NCBI GenBank assembly: GCA_031763025.1
Contig: JASSKH010000007.1
Span: forward strand, 14,656,080-14,720,079
Origin: Macrocystis pyrifera
Lineage: Eukaryota > Sar > Phaeophyceae > Laminariales > Laminariaceae
Direction: 5' to 3'
Length of the DNA: 64,000 bases
Position 1 is the first letter of the stretch, and each line of letters begins with the position of its first letter. The position numbers were made by a program, and so were the translations under genes. Below, piece after piece: positions 46,521-58,669 of the stretch. The notes beneath the pieces were generated by a model, which made no database searches, was not told the origin of the DNA, and was given only the letters and a program-made list of their open reading frames with translations.

Positions 46521-47383
46521 GACCCACAGAGCTTCTGCTTTCTGCTGCTGTATTCGTATCATCGAGTACGACTGCACAAACAACTACTCGTAGGCTAATC
46601 TGACGCCACCGCTTGGAGTGCAACCAACCAATAAGAGGGTGACAAGGCTGAAGCGAAAGAAACAACGACCGTGGGCATGAGAGACGGGTCGCGCAAGAGG
46701 TTGCAGTAAAGACAATACTCGTCCAGCAGAAGAAAAGTACGTTCGACTGTTTTAGCCTCCACCGAAACAGGCTGCCTCACAGGCAAATGGCGAGGCAATT
46801 ACGCACAGCAACAAAAGCAGTGAGTTCAACAGCCCACCTTTATTAGTGAGCGGTATCATGCGCGTAACCTTAACAAGGCGTAGTACCAGGGTACAATATA
46901 TGCTGGATATTTTGAGACCGCCACCTTCAATAGTAGGACTCTCAACAAGCGACACACCCTGCATGCTTCGAGCCCTGTCATGTACCCGTCATCATGTATT
47001 AAACAATAGTAACAGTAATATAATAGTGGCAAATACTACTGTTAATACTGCTGTTCGTACTGACACCCGACACATTTTCGCAGATTATTTTCGTGTTTTC
47101 GGTACATGCGTACTACCTGGTATTAATTTCAACGGTATCAGGTACCAGGGTGCCTGGTAAGCAGTACAAGCGCTTCGCGTCGCGGGCGGTTCCGCCCGCT
47201 ACGCTCCCTGACGAGGAAGAATGGAGCGGAAGAAAGACGGTCCAAACAATTAGGTGCATACAGGCGACTTGCAAATGCCCCGAGCTGTATGCTCCATCTG
47301 GGAAAACAACCCGAACGCCTCATCATGTCGTACGTACGTACATACCCCGGGTAGGGTACTCGTACTTATTTTCTTGAGTTTTA
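46521..47383. other. Non-coding stretch
   Basis: Nothing coding supported. TACCAGGGTGCCTGGTA-like palindrome at 47143-47159. Confidence 0.4.
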
Positions 47384-48112
47384 GCCAAAATCAGGTATGC
47401 CTGGCCACTTTTCGGCCAAAATCAGATGCATCTATTAATATAAACAAGTACAAATCACACGCCAGGTGCCCTGGTATTGGCCAGAATGACATCGTAACTG
47501 ATTTTGGGTCGAATCGGCCAGGGTATACCTGATTTTGTCCGCTCTCTGCTCTGTCTACGTACAGCGTTCAACTGATTTTGGCCAATTTCAATCAATCAGA
47601 GAGGCCATACGTACACTGTTTTTTCTCTGCGTATGTACTCATACGTACGTACGCACGCATTTATGCATGTTAGGTACGCTGATTTCACTATTTCTTCTGT
47701 GCGGTGTACGACAAAGATGTGAGGAGACAGCATTTTCACCCCTTGACAGACAGCAACTTCGCCTCGACATGCCTCGACTGACACCAAAATATTAGATTTC
47801 AGTGTGGAACACTCGGCTCTACACCCGTGACAGCGTACGTTTTGCCTTGCTTGACATGTTTCCTGATATATTTGTATTATAATAGTACAATGTACTTTAG
47901 TTGTTGTGATACTCTGTTCTTTTCTATGGCCTATATATACCCTAAAGAAGACAAACATTGCAGATTTCGGAGGCCACACGCTATGTTCAGGCGCAGTTTT
48001 TTTAAAAAGGATTTCCATGGACAAGTACCGCTCGTGGCGCGCGTATTTTACTTGGTTTTAGTACGTAACTGATTTTGGCCCAAAAGTGGCCAGGTGTGCC
48101 TATTTTTTTGGC
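47384..48112. mobile_element. 729-bp element with ~43-bp inverted ends
   Basis: The left end (47384-47425) and right end (48069-48112) are reverse complements with few differences, built on GCCAAAATCAG, CCTGGCCACTTTT and GGCCAAAATCAG. Further copies of CTGATTTTGG / GGCCA lie inside at 47497-47540 and 47573-47585. No transposase frame, so it is probably a non-autonomous DNA element. Confidence 0.6.
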
Positions 48113-48269
48113 GACAGCCCTATTTTCTTCTTTTGATATGGTACTACTGCTGTAGACTATTAAATCGACGAGCACGGGCTATGAACGACGTATTGCACAT
48201 GGTATGACTTTATGATGGTAGACAAGCTCATCCCCGCTGTCTTTTTATTTTTTTCCGCGTTTCCTCCAG

Positions 48270-49298
48270 CAGCAGTCGGGGCATGTTCTGCTGCTCGCTG
48301 CCCTGGCACAGCTGCTGTCGACCGCGACAGGATTTGGCGTCCCTGTAGTGCCTCGGCAGCAGGAGTGGAACGATTATACTGCCAGCCATGCGGGCAAGTG
48401 GCGAGGTGTGTGGACTACCTACGACCCATCGGGCGTTCAACAGGGTGAAGCAGACCGCGTGGACACGACGCTGGAGCTGTCAAGCGACGGAACTCACATA
48501 AGACACATGAATACCCTGTACATCGGGTCCGTTGGCTCGGAGTGCACCACTTGCTTTGACAGCGTGGAGACCAAGGAAGTCTTGGTAGAGGAGTGCACCA
48601 AGGATAAGTTCCGACAACGAGCATCCGGCGCTGCGTACCTTAGTGGCCCGGGAGTTGCTCGGCGCGGAGATATGATAACAGAAGTAGGCTTCAGAGACGA
48701 GGACCGACGGGTGCGATGCGTTATTTCACATCGGCCGCAGTTTAACGGAAATGGACCGCCTTCACATTTAGCACTCGAGCGACTCGTTATCATCACGGAA
48801 ACCCAGGCATTACGAGGAGACGCCTCTCCTTCGGTTGAGCCGATGTGGTCGGAGGTAGGCCAGTCTGACTGCCCTGGGCTCTGGCGTGGTAGCAGCAGGA
48901 TTCTCGAGAATGATGTTGGAGTTGGCGCTGTGTCTGATGTTTTGGCGTGGACGGAAGAAGAGTTGGCACCAAGTAGCTTGGACGAGTTTAGGTGTTTGGG
49001 GGCAGCAGAGAGCTCACACGTATCGCTCAAACTCGATAGTGGAATCTCTATTGACGCTCCTGCTATCGTAAGTGCTGGGGAGCCAGCCGAATTGGGCGTG
49101 CGTTGGGCGATTGGTCCACGCAATGCGGTTGGCGCTTCTCGCAAGCGAGTTGTACAGACCAAGGTGCGATTGGAAGCTCTTGCCAGAATTGTTGACACCG
49201 CACGCGGTGCGGAAGGCGTTCAACAATGTAGAATATCCCCTCCCAAGCTCCTTCGCTTCGTGGTTGAAAACCTGGAGCCCGTAGAGGTTGCAATGTAA
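48270..49298 (+). CDS. DUF3598/BFA1-like lipocalin-fold protein, probably plastid
   Basis: A single open exon of 342 codons to TAA at 49298, after a strong acceptor (CTTTTTATTTTTTTCCGCGTTTCCTCCAG). It begins in phase 0 without Met, so a short upstream exon carries the start. The exon starts with a hydrophobic leader (HVLLLAALAQLLSTATGFGV). The TATG-F junction resembles the ASAFAP-type site after the signal peptide of stramenopile plastid precursors. The mature part begins WNDYTASHAGKWRGVWTTYD, the typical opening of DUF3598 proteins, with beta-strand-rich sequence throughout and a second barrel-like half (WRGSSRILEN... VRWAIGP). BFA1, the plant relative, helps assemble chloroplast ATP synthase CF1. 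Whether this one shares that role is inference. Confidence 0.65.
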   Translation, partial: QQSGHVLLLAALAQLLSTATGFGVPVVPRQQEWNDYTASHAGKWRGVWTTYDPSGVQQGEADRVDTTLELSSDGTHIRHMNTLYIGSVGSECTTCFDSVETKEVLVEECTKDKFRQRASGAAYLSGPGVARRGDMITEVGFRDEDRRVRCVISHRPQFNGNGPPSHLALERLVIITETQALRGDASPSVEPMWSEVGQSDCPGLWRGSSRILENDVGVGAVSDVLAWTEEELAPSSLDEFRCLGAAESSHVSLKLDSGISIDAPAIVSAGEPAELGVRWAIGPRNAVGASRKRVVQTKVRLEALARIVDTARGAEGVQQCRISPPKLLRFVVENLEPVEVAM

Positions 49299-50134
49299 GG
49301 ATGTAAGGATGGTCTCTCGTCGTCCTCGCCTACTGCAGTAAAAAGTAGGACGCGATGACCTGGGGCTTGGGGGGTGCCATTCGTTGGGTGGCGTCGCTCT
49401 TTCGATTGCTCGATTTTCTTGTTTTTTTTATTCGTCCCGTGTTCCCTGCTTTTTTCGTTCTCAACGAATTCACAGCACTTACTTACTTACAGCGGTACTA
49501 TTAGTACTGTAGTTTCGCACTGTACCTGTACGTACTACTGTATTTTTCTTGGATTGTAGGAGGTTACTTGTCGAGAAGAGAATTGAAGCATCGCGCAGCG
49601 CGCGTAAAAGCTTGAGTCAAAACACGAGCTAAGTGTTCTTACGGTCGAAGTGCGTCACTTTGTGTTACTGAATGGTTCCGCTTTTGAAGTGTTTTCTTGG
49701 CGTGATTGATTGACGATTTTTTACGAACAAAATTGAATGAAAACACGAAAAAAAAATGTTTCGTTCAAAAACAGATCCCTCTGTCTCATTTTCAGTTTGT
49801 CCGTCAACAACGGGAGGCTTAGTGTATTCACATAAATAATCAACTGATCCTTACGTTTCGTGGTATATCTGTGGTGCTGATTCACCTGTTCCTGGTATCC
49901 GCGAGATGCTCGATGTTTTTCACGCCGGAAAGACGTTACAAACACTCTTCTTAGAGCTGCCTGCGCGTATGCGCCTATTTTGCAGTGTGCCGGCACCTCG
50001 CATTTGTTTTAAGGTTTTCCTATACCTGGCACGACGTGTGCTGAGGACGTAGATTACCTAGAAAGCGCAATTTTGCGCTGTTTGTCGGCAGGCCGTGTCT
50101 CACATCCTTCGATCCCCATGTTTTCAGCTGGTCG
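49299..50134. other. Downstream spacer
   Basis: Probably the 3' UTR of the DUF3598 gene, then T-rich and A-rich non-coding sequence. Confidence 0.4.
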
Positions 50135-50282
50135 CTATTTTTCCCTCTTGCCATTAAAACAACTGCCACAGCCGTTCTTCCCACCAGTAGGCACAGTAGA
50201 ACGCAAGGCCAACTTTATAGTCAATCGGCCATCAGCAGGAACATGGGGATCCTGATATAACTTCATTGCCTCTCTCCTGTAG
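50135..50282 (-). CDS. Candidate terminal exon, unknown protein
   Basis: On the minus strand, after CGCCCGCCTACAG, a frame reads REAMKLYQDPHVPADGRLTI, then KLALRSTVPTGGKNGCGSCF, and stops at TAG 50135. Length and composition are exon-like. No family or partner exon was recognised. Confidence 0.3.
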
Positions 50283-51322
50283 GCGGGCGACCTTCCGCTA
50301 TAAGCTACGCACCAGGTACCTATTATTAATGGTAGTACGTAAGATAACTTGTTGGTGTCGCGTGTCGCGTGATTTGTTCGCTGCGAAGGCCGTAGTCTAC
50401 TCCCTGGACGTTTCACTTTGTGCCACGGTAGCAGTCTTGGATGTCTCTTGCGGAAATACTTGGACTTTCGAAAAGGTCTCGGTATCACTACATGATTTAT
50501 ATAACTTTACGTTTCGTCCGCGTGGTTGGCGTACTCCTATTCTCCGTGCAGGGCAATTGGTCCAGTTTGTTTTCGGCTCTCAAGTTTTGACATATACCGA
50601 ATTGAAAACCAAAACGACTTCGATCGTGATCGCCACCGCTGAGGGTATAATACAGCCAAAAAAAAAATCGAGACCCCTGTACGACTAAAATCACGTACGT
50701 TACGAATGGTCACCCAAAACACATCATCACAAAATCTGCCTCAAAATCAGCTAAAAAACGTCCATTGTGCACAAACCCATAAATATCTGCCGAAATTTCG
50801 GTTTTCGTAAAACACCTGAATGACGTCCAACCTGTAGAATTACGAGGGGGGCATTGTCCCCCCTGTTTTTTAGATATTTTTTTAATCGTTTGGGTGGATT
50901 TAACCAAAAACGACACTCACTGTGACGTCCCGGACTCGTTTTTTTTTCAAACGGGACAGGTCGACCTCGTGAATCTCTAGGGCTCTCAAATTCTGCCATA
51001 AAAAATGTCTTCATGAAATCGAATTACCCATGAAACGTGAATACATGTTTTCGGGTGTATTGTCGCAAAGAGTAAAAACACACCCAGAAAAAGATAACTC
51101 CACCACACGTTCGGCTACTAGAGATGCTCGTTTCCGGGGTGTTTTCGGTTGTCGGAACGACAGTAAGTTCCTCATCTCGAGAAAACGTGCGCTTTGGTGC
51201 TGGGGAACTATAAAAATTTCGCTTGCATGGACTACATTCAAGTCCGTCCCGGTGTTGCAATCTCTTGTTTATTATTATGCTCGCCATCTCTTGTTTATTG
51301 TTTCTGTTTTCGGTTAGGTAGA
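50283..51322. other. Non-coding stretch
   Basis: A 140-codon plus-strand opening (50266-50688) is not recognised and has no splice support. Nothing else seen. Confidence 0.35.
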
Positions 51323-51439
51323 CGATACGCAACGGCCTGCCGTCCTGGAATCTGTTACGCATCCCAACAACAATTGAACTGCTCGGTATGCAAGACCTTT
51401 TGCGCCACTGGCGGTGATGGTTGCGACCTGCCAAAATGA
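51323..51439 (+). CDS. Candidate Cys-rich terminal exon
   Basis: After TTTCTGTTTTCGGTTAG, a plus-strand frame encodes about 38 residues with six Cys (ACRPGICYASQQQLNCSVCK, then TFCATGGDGCDLPK) to a TGA. The spacing suggests a small disulfide-rich domain. No upstream exon found; low certainty. Confidence 0.25.
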   Translation, partial: RYATACRPGICYASQQQLNCSVCKTFCATGGDGCDLPK

Positions 51440-51748
51440 GCAGGAATGCGATGACGCTTGCCTCCATCCCACAAAAAGCGCTCAACGCTGTCAATGCTGC
51501 TACGTAAACCGTTTCAGGTAGCTACATAGTCACCATTTCAGTTCAGCGTGACCTACTAAATCCCAGGTAGCAAAATAAAGTTGCTTCTAGCCGAAAGCCC
51601 AAGCGCTACGTAGACTCCTATTTTGCCTCGACGATTGTCTGCTGCCTACTAACGAACGAAATGCGCCTTGCTATACGACATTACCATATATCTTTCGATA
51701 CCAAACGATATATTCAGATCATACATAAGCCAGTCCAGTGAAGTCCCC

Positions 51749-54265
51749 TCAGGTTCCCAGGTGTGTTTGGTCACCTTCTTCCGCCTTGCCTTCTGCATCT
51801 TTCGCCTCTTCGCGCTTACCCACAGAATCGCACATCATACGGAAATCGTCAATACCAACACGCCCGTCGCCGTCACCATCGGCAGCTTCCACCAGAACTG
51901 CAAGGTCCTCGTCCGACAAATGGCCAAAACCAAGATTGTCGAAAACATTCCTCAGGATCTCTGCGTCCATGTAACCCGTGCCCTCCGGGTCGTACGCCTA
52001 CCGAACGGAAACAAAAACAGGTTGAGGCATATCATGTCAAGAGGGCAGGATCTCTCAGGAATCTGTAGTCGAGTAGGCACGTGTAGTCATTCCGCCAAAA
52101 AACCCGAACAACTTGGAAACAGAGGGAGGTATATGCAAAAAAGACGCCAGGTACGATGTATGTTTTCGGCATTTCAGAAAAAAGACTGCAACTAAAATAA
52201 AAACAAGATCCAGGGCTTTTGAGACCTTTTCGCACTTTTTTTGGTCCAAAACCTTAATACCCCCAACGGAAAACGTAATTGCCCCGATCGCATTTTGTCG
52301 ATGGCGTCAGCTTAATAGTTTAACTGACCCGCCAGGAGATCAGCAAACTTTTGATGAAACATATTTTTTCATCGGTGATGTAGCGTAGTAATGAAAACTA
52401 AATGTTTAGCGATTTTGCGAATTTTTGGTGCTGCTGGCTTGCATCTTTGAGTTCACGAAAACACCTCGTGAGTCGTTTGTGGTTGCTTATGACTGCTGTC
52501 TGGCGCACCCGACACCCCCACACACCCCATTAAGAGCGTGCCTCAATTTCGCGGGCTGTGGTTGCCTGTGAGAAGCTGTAGCTGCCTACAAGCGCAGTGC
52601 AAATGCTTACAGTAGGTGGGGCTTATCGTTTTGCTCGCATTGTACACCACAAATCTCGACCATTTTCGACTACTTAATCAGCTCAAAGTCGAGGTGTGGG
52701 CCTCTGTTGATGAAGCGCACTCTGCTTCTCTGAATAGAGTCACAAGTTGCTGTGGATGAGATACCAGGCTGTATCGCTGACTGTACCAAGCTGACTGTAT
52801 GCATCACTCGCTCTATGCTAAGGCACGAACCAGCCGCGTCTCCAAACGCAGCGTGTGTTAAAATTGCGATTTCATGTTCCGCTACAGCATCTAGAGATTA
52901 GAGTCACACGGAAACCCGGGGATGGGGGGTGGATGGAGATCCCCTATGACCTTAAGCTTCATATATACGACCAGTATCATTTTCGGCAAGGAATCATGCA
53001 CCCAAACATCTAAGCATGTTGAACAATATCGCGATTTGCTAATGCATACACCGCCAGACCCGGACTGATCGATAGGTCGCGAGTAGCGAGACCAGCAATG
53101 TACCAGATATCTGGTATTCAACACGGTATCGAGCCGTTTCGCAAACGCCAAAGTGTACAACTGCCGTAATTACTGTACCGTAGCTATAGGAGTGCAACTT
53201 GTTCGCACGTAGCTAGGCTGGCGACAAAGAGGAAAAAGCGTGAAAAGCAGCACGTACCGAACCGGATGCATACTGTCCACGCGTGCTTATTTCATTACTT
53301 TTGAATCACGATCGCAATGAGGGCAAAATAGTAGCCGACATCCACACTGAGACACCAAAACACCAAGGCACCAAGACAAGCACTTCTCGTTTACGTCCAC
53401 GTGTTCACTTATTATTTTATGAATGCATGAGAGAGTACTGTAGTGGTCGACTCAAACCTCTAAGCGCGTGGAATGTGATGGAACCGCGAGTATCGATGCT
53501 AAGCTCTGTTAGATACCGGTTGTATGGACGATTATAACACTCTCCACACATCTCACCTTGAATGCCTCGGCGACTGGGTCGAAATTAGTGAGTTCATTTT
53601 CCAGTAGCACTTCTCTGAGGTCGTCAATAGTCATATCCGCCTTGTTGTTCATCAACACCCTCGCCTCCTGCTTGCGGCAGACAACACACATGGAATAACA
53701 CAACCGCACGGAATTCGAACTTTGAGGCTGGCTGTCCAGGTACTGTAGCACTTTCAGCCGCTATAAAAACATGTCATATAAATCGACACGCGGTTGGCGT
53801 AGGGTACAGCAGCAGCAGAAGCAATGTGGCAATAAGTACTGGTAGTGAAGAAGCGCAATGAAGATATTGATGCCTCGTGGGTGACAACTAATGAATGCCC
53901 TTGATGTTTGTCTGTTCACCTACAGTAGACTTTATTGCATGTACCTGAATATCCCAACTAAGATGCTCGAATACTCGTATCCGTGCGTAGGACCTGCACA
54001 TCAACCTATGTATGGATCTCAACGTCCGTGTTCTAATAACCACCACTCTTGTCACAAAGAAAATTCCCAGCTTATTGCTTGCTTGACGTTGACGTCGGTT
54101 GGTAATGCATCTCACCCTGGCGCTCAATGAACGATGGAAAGCCCCTAGTCGCTTTCGTAGAGTAGATGCGGTAATGAGCCCCTTCCCTTCTACATCGAAG
54201 AAGTCGAAAGCGGCTTTGATCTCTGCTTCAGAAACGAGTATCCCTCCTCGAGAGTTCTTCGGCAC
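51749..54265 (-). CDS. EF-hand calcium-binding protein, calmodulin-like
   Basis: Three phase-0 exons on the minus strand: 54265-54116, 53667-53557, 51997-51749 (stop). Exon a carries AEIKAAFDFFDVEGKGLITA, a degenerate first EF-hand. Exon b carries MTIDDLREVLLENELTNFDP, a second hand without a clear loop. Exon c carries AYDPEGTGYMDAEILRNVFD (third hand) and EAADGDGDGRVGIDDF, whose DGDGDGRVGIDD loop is near canonical with Asp at position 12. Only this fourth loop looks fully able to bind calcium. The joined order matches four-hand calmodulin/centrin-like proteins. Exon a starts at an acceptor (GTACAG), so a 5' exon with Met lies above 54265. The C-terminus is a short Glu/Lys-rich tail. The intron at 51998-53556 shows no nested gene. 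Confidence 0.8.
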
Positions 54266-54320
54266 CTGTACCAATCAATTTGTGTGCAGCACAACTAAAC
54301 TGAAGTATAAATCGGCAATG

Positions 54321-54645
54321 CTAAATACGACACCGGTGGCGCGATTTCTTATATACGACACCGATGACCTATACAAACCGCTTATATATATTCGACACCG
54401 TGCGACGTTCGCGGTACACGGAGCGGAGGGGCAAGGGACTGCCCGGGGTGTGGTAGCATGATCTACTGTAGAGCTACCATAGAAGCTACAGTGACGCCCA
54501 AATGGCCCGAATTTGAGGAGATATGTGGATATCACGCCCACTCGCGAGAAATTCACCTCGGCGTCGTGATTTCTCATTTACAACACCGGTGTCGTACATA
54601 ATATTGTATACGACACCGCGCCACGTTCTGTGGCACACTCTGCAT
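54321..54645 (+). repeat. GACACCGGTGTC repeat, copy 1
   Basis: About 325 bp, from GCTAAATACGACACC to CCACGTTCTGTGGCACACTC. It is similar along its length to the reverse complement of 56648-56965. It contains several GACACCGGTGTC palindromes and GAGATATGTGGATATCACGC. Confidence 0.8.
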
Positions 54646-56124
54646 ATGGTTGTTGATAGATGATTCGGGAGTGTGTGTTGACATGGTGTAGGGCTACGTA
54701 TATGGTAATGGAACCTATCATGAAGTCAAGCAACGTGGGCCAGTACGTAGAAATACTTGAGGAGATATGCGCTTTCGTGTACCAGGTGCATCGTAGCTGG
54801 ATACGACCATAATCATACTTTTACTGATTGTGTGTAGTAACGTCGTGTCTGTGGGGAAGATTCAGTAAGTATATCTGCGATACAATGGAAGACGCGGTCT
54901 GTCGTCATGTTGCTATACTACTGTATGTGCCTGTGTCTTACCGTGGGGACCATGGGGTCAATTTGCCACGTAGCTGAAACGTGCATATGCTGTGTGTACT
55001 TTGCCCGACGAAACGACGAAAGGTGCGGACGCCATGCTCAGTAAACGGTACCAGATAGGTACTAAAGACGCTGGTGGTTGTGGGTAGCCGATAGGGAGCA
55101 CACAATTATTAGTAAAACGGCGGGCATACCATCAATGCATGCCGTATCATTAACTTCGCTCTTTACGGCCGCTATTATCCAAGGGCGTTTCGTCTTGAAC
55201 TTGCATATCTGGTATATATTTCCCATGTTCTTTCTTCGATTAAAAAATATATTTCCTGTTTTTTTTTTTTCCTCCAAATATTGGAATGCTTCGCAACCGT
55301 TCCTGATACTTTCCCCTGTGTTAGACTTCCAAATCCTGGAAATAGCTCTTGTTTTTCCTATAATTCTTGGAAAACAAAAGTGGAAAATTTGGAAAGAAAA
55401 AAAACTTGATAATTATTGTCGAAGGACCTTGTTGCACTAATTTCCATATTTTCCATGTTTTGGTTTTCGCGTAACTTGTTATATTATATTCAGATTCTCC
55501 AATCTTGCTACCCAAATATTGGAATGCGAAGCGTTCCTGATGCTTCAATGTTTTGCTTTCTGTTAATTTTCCGAATTCTGGATATATGTCCTGTTTTTCC
55601 CGTGTTTCTTGGAACAAGAAAGTGCAAAATCTGGGAAAAACCTCTCCGATGAGAAAGATCCTGTCGTTAATCAGCGTTTTTGAAGGCAACATGTAACCCT
55701 TCGACGACTACGTACAGGAGCAGGTATGTGGGAGGGCCAGGTATGTAGGAGCAGGAACTTGCGGTCATCCGAAGACGAGGAGGGTCGTCGCTTGCTTCGA
55801 ACACATATTTCGGGGTGCCGCTCAAGGTATGGAGCACAACAAAACAATGCACAACTTGGCGGCATTGTTTGCGGAAACCTGTTGTATGATGGTACTGAAG
55901 TATGTTGCTAAACAGTTTTGACGACGAAGCCCCATTTGTACTCGCGCCAACAGCAGCTAGATAAATAGTAGTAGCAGTATCAACATCCGTACTGCTACAG
56001 TACAAACAGTACAGTGGGGATCCCAAGAGTTTCGGCAGTCGAACGACATACTTCGCGGATTGATACCATTTATGTAGCTTATGTGATGGTGTTACCTACT
56101 GAGCTGTATAGGGGTAATCTTTAC
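54646..56124. other. Non-coding stretch with AT-rich direct repeats
   Basis: Two diverged copies of an AT-rich segment (55275-55400 and 55508-55640) share CAAATATTGGAATGC, CGTTCCTGATxCTT and TTTCTTGGAA. No gene supported. Confidence 0.5.
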
Positions 56125-56215
56125 ACTAGGCGTCGACGGCAGGACACAGGTTCGAATCTCACTTCGGACGTTTCTTCTACCGAAACGCTTGCGCGTGCGT
56201 CCCTAAAAACATATC
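56125..56215 (+). mobile_element. tRNA-like SINE head, second family
   Basis: GGCGTCGACGGCAGG (A-box-like) followed by GGTTCGAATCTCACT (B box), similar to the head of the insert at 46148. The rest of the body is not clearly conserved. Confidence 0.5.
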
Positions 56216-56647
56216 TCCCTGATTCCCCAGGTATTGACTCGAAGCGGGCAGGTCAGAGCATGACCGTACACAGTACCGACGCCCCAAAGATCCGTCGTTC
56301 AGAGGGGGGGAGACTGCTGTTATAAGGATGACCTGGGCTGGGTAATCGATCGGTATTTTGCCCCTATAACGCTCAGTAAGTAATACCTTCACATTTGGTA
56401 GCTCAGTAGGTAATACCTTCACACTTACACCATGCTAGCATGCCCTCTTTAGTCCCTTTCGGAGTGCGCCACCAACACGACCCTTGTATGTCGAACCTGG
56501 TGTTATCGACGGCACTAGCATGAGTATTCTGCTTTTCGTACACGCCGCAGGCAAACATATCCTCGAGGATGGCCGCGTTGGCTTCATGACAGCTTCCATT
56601 ATAATCCCACACAACGTAGCAACACACACCTAATCAAGACACAATCT

Positions 56648-56965
56648 GGAGAGTGTGCCACAAAACGTGGCGCGGTGTCGTATCCTGTGAGGACACCGAT
56701 CTCGCTTGTATGCGACACCGGTGTCGTATATATGAAATCACGACACCGAGGTGAATTTCCTGAGGGTGAGCGTGATATCCACATATCTCCCCGCTAGGGT
56801 TTCATTTGTTTCAATGGTAGGTCTACAGTAGATCATGCTAACACACCCCTGCCCCTCCACTGTGCCGCAAACGTCGTGCGCTGTCGTAAATAAGCGGTTT
56901 GTATAGGACACCGGTGTCATATATAAGAAATCGCGACATCGGTGTCGTATTTAGCCTTACCGAGT
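56648..56965 (-). repeat. GACACCGGTGTC repeat, copy 2, inverted
   Basis: Reverse-complement counterpart of 54321-54645, about 2 kb away. It includes the same outer ends and the internal GATATGTGGATATCACG and CATGATCTACTGTAGA blocks. Confidence 0.8.
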
Positions 56966-57712
56966 ACATTTTAAATAGTGTGAGTGACGTGTGACTATGA
57001 ATCACATGCGCAAGTGCCATCCAATCATACGATTAAAAACTGGCAAAAGAGGTTTTCTGTTTTTGGACATGATAAAGCTACTGTTGTCATAGTCCCTGAT
57101 GCTTGCTCAAGCGAGAGGAGTGCAGTTGTGCGAATCACGTGGGTGGGTGTGGTCGTGTGGTCCCACGGCAAACAGGAACATAGAGTAGAAAGGGGCGTTT
57201 GCTCATTTCTGATTTTTGACAGGACAAAATTCACCATTCTTGCTCCATGCTCAAGAGAGAGACAGAGACTGAGAGACGTTAGGCATTTGGTTGGACAGTA
57301 TGACTGTTGCCTATTACCAGCACTAATATTAAATAGTATCCTTTCCACGAGTTGAGATATAGAGGGTCCTCCAATAACGCAATAACCGTACGTATATACA
57401 AGCAGTACTTATGAAAGAAGCAAACAACAACCGTCGACGTAAAGTCAACCAACTACGAGTACAGTAGTAATTGAGAGCTTGTTCCCAGATCGCTCGCAAT
57501 AACTGTATCAGACGAAGATACGGCCTTTTGGTGGGGAAAATCCGCAAATCCAGTTATGAACGACCAATTTTACTCTTCTCGCCCGGGATTCACCTGAACT
57601 GTCGGCGATGCCTTCATGCTGAGTTCCAAAGGCAAGAACCAAACTACCACTGCTGTCGGCAGTGCTTCCGGGAGGGCCAAAATCGATGGACCAGTTCGTC
57701 GTGGCGTTGTGG
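56966..57712. other. Non-coding stretch
   Basis: Nothing coding supported. A 123-codon plus-strand opening (56984-57355) has no recognisable family. Confidence 0.35.
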
Positions 57713-57743
57713 CCAGTGACCAGTGACCAGTGACCAGTGACCA
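57713..57743 (+). repeat. CCAGTGA heptamer repeat, four copies
   Basis: Four perfect CCAGTGA units. Confidence 0.92.
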
Positions 57744-57839
57744 GGCGACACTTTTTCACTTTCTACTCTAAAGAAACGCGAAGCGGTCGGTATTTCGCCG
57801 CATGTGGAGCAAGCAGCTCGTCGTATGCACCGTGTACTG

Positions 57840-58392
57840 CTTTTTATCATCACTGTTAATGAGTACCTTCACTTTCCAGCTTAACTCGAACCGGTAGGAG
57901 GTTTAGCCTCACTCAGCGGTCTTCTTCTGGACAAGCCGTGGTCACAGGTGTCGTCCCTTCTCTCCCCGGGTATGTGCCTTCATTTTTTGTCGCGCATATA
58001 TGGTACCTGGTACAGCATTCCCACTGCTCGTTGATTCCATCGAAGTAGCTAACTCATGCTGTCGCGCTTTCCGCAAACCAGTTGTCGATTCTAATAACGA
58101 GGGCCGGCAAGTACATGACATGTAACACTCGTGGGGTGTCATGTTAAATCTGTGTTTTTCGAATGGACTATTAATAGAACCGGTACACGAATAAGAAAGT
58201 GTATTGGGCGAAAGCTTTTTTTACCCAAATCTGCACAGCAAGGAGGATCAACAAAAATAAAGGAGCAAATCATTTTTTTTAATGCAAAAAAACGTCCTCA
58301 CGACTATGCACTCGCACGGTGAGACTTGAACCCACGAAATTGATCTTGGTAGGCACGCGGACCACCTACAGTACTAAGCCACCGGGGACGCC
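57840..58392 (-). mobile_element. tRNA-derived SINE, copy C with insertion
   Basis: It matches copies A and B at both ends: body GACAAGCCGTGGTCACAGGT and head GGTGAGACTTGAACCCACGA...CCACCGGGGACGCC. It is longer by about 200 bp because of extra sequence between about 58082 and 58290. The head is on the high-coordinate side. Confidence 0.82.
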
Positions 58393-58669
58393 AGCTGTAC
58401 TGCTGTACGTACCGAAAAATTCCACACGACATCTGCATAGTATCATGATATCAGAAATGATAGATAACACTCATACCAGGTACCCGGTATATACTATTGC
58501 TGCACAGATCTACGACATACAGTATTACCCTAGCACATACCTCATACATAAGTGCGACCTTCGAACTTACAGCTTACACAAACAGGAAAACGAGAACAGA
58601 CAGGACAGGAAAGATGACATTGATTGGTGGTATTCGACAAACTGTATCAGTTCCCTCCTTGTGAATAAA

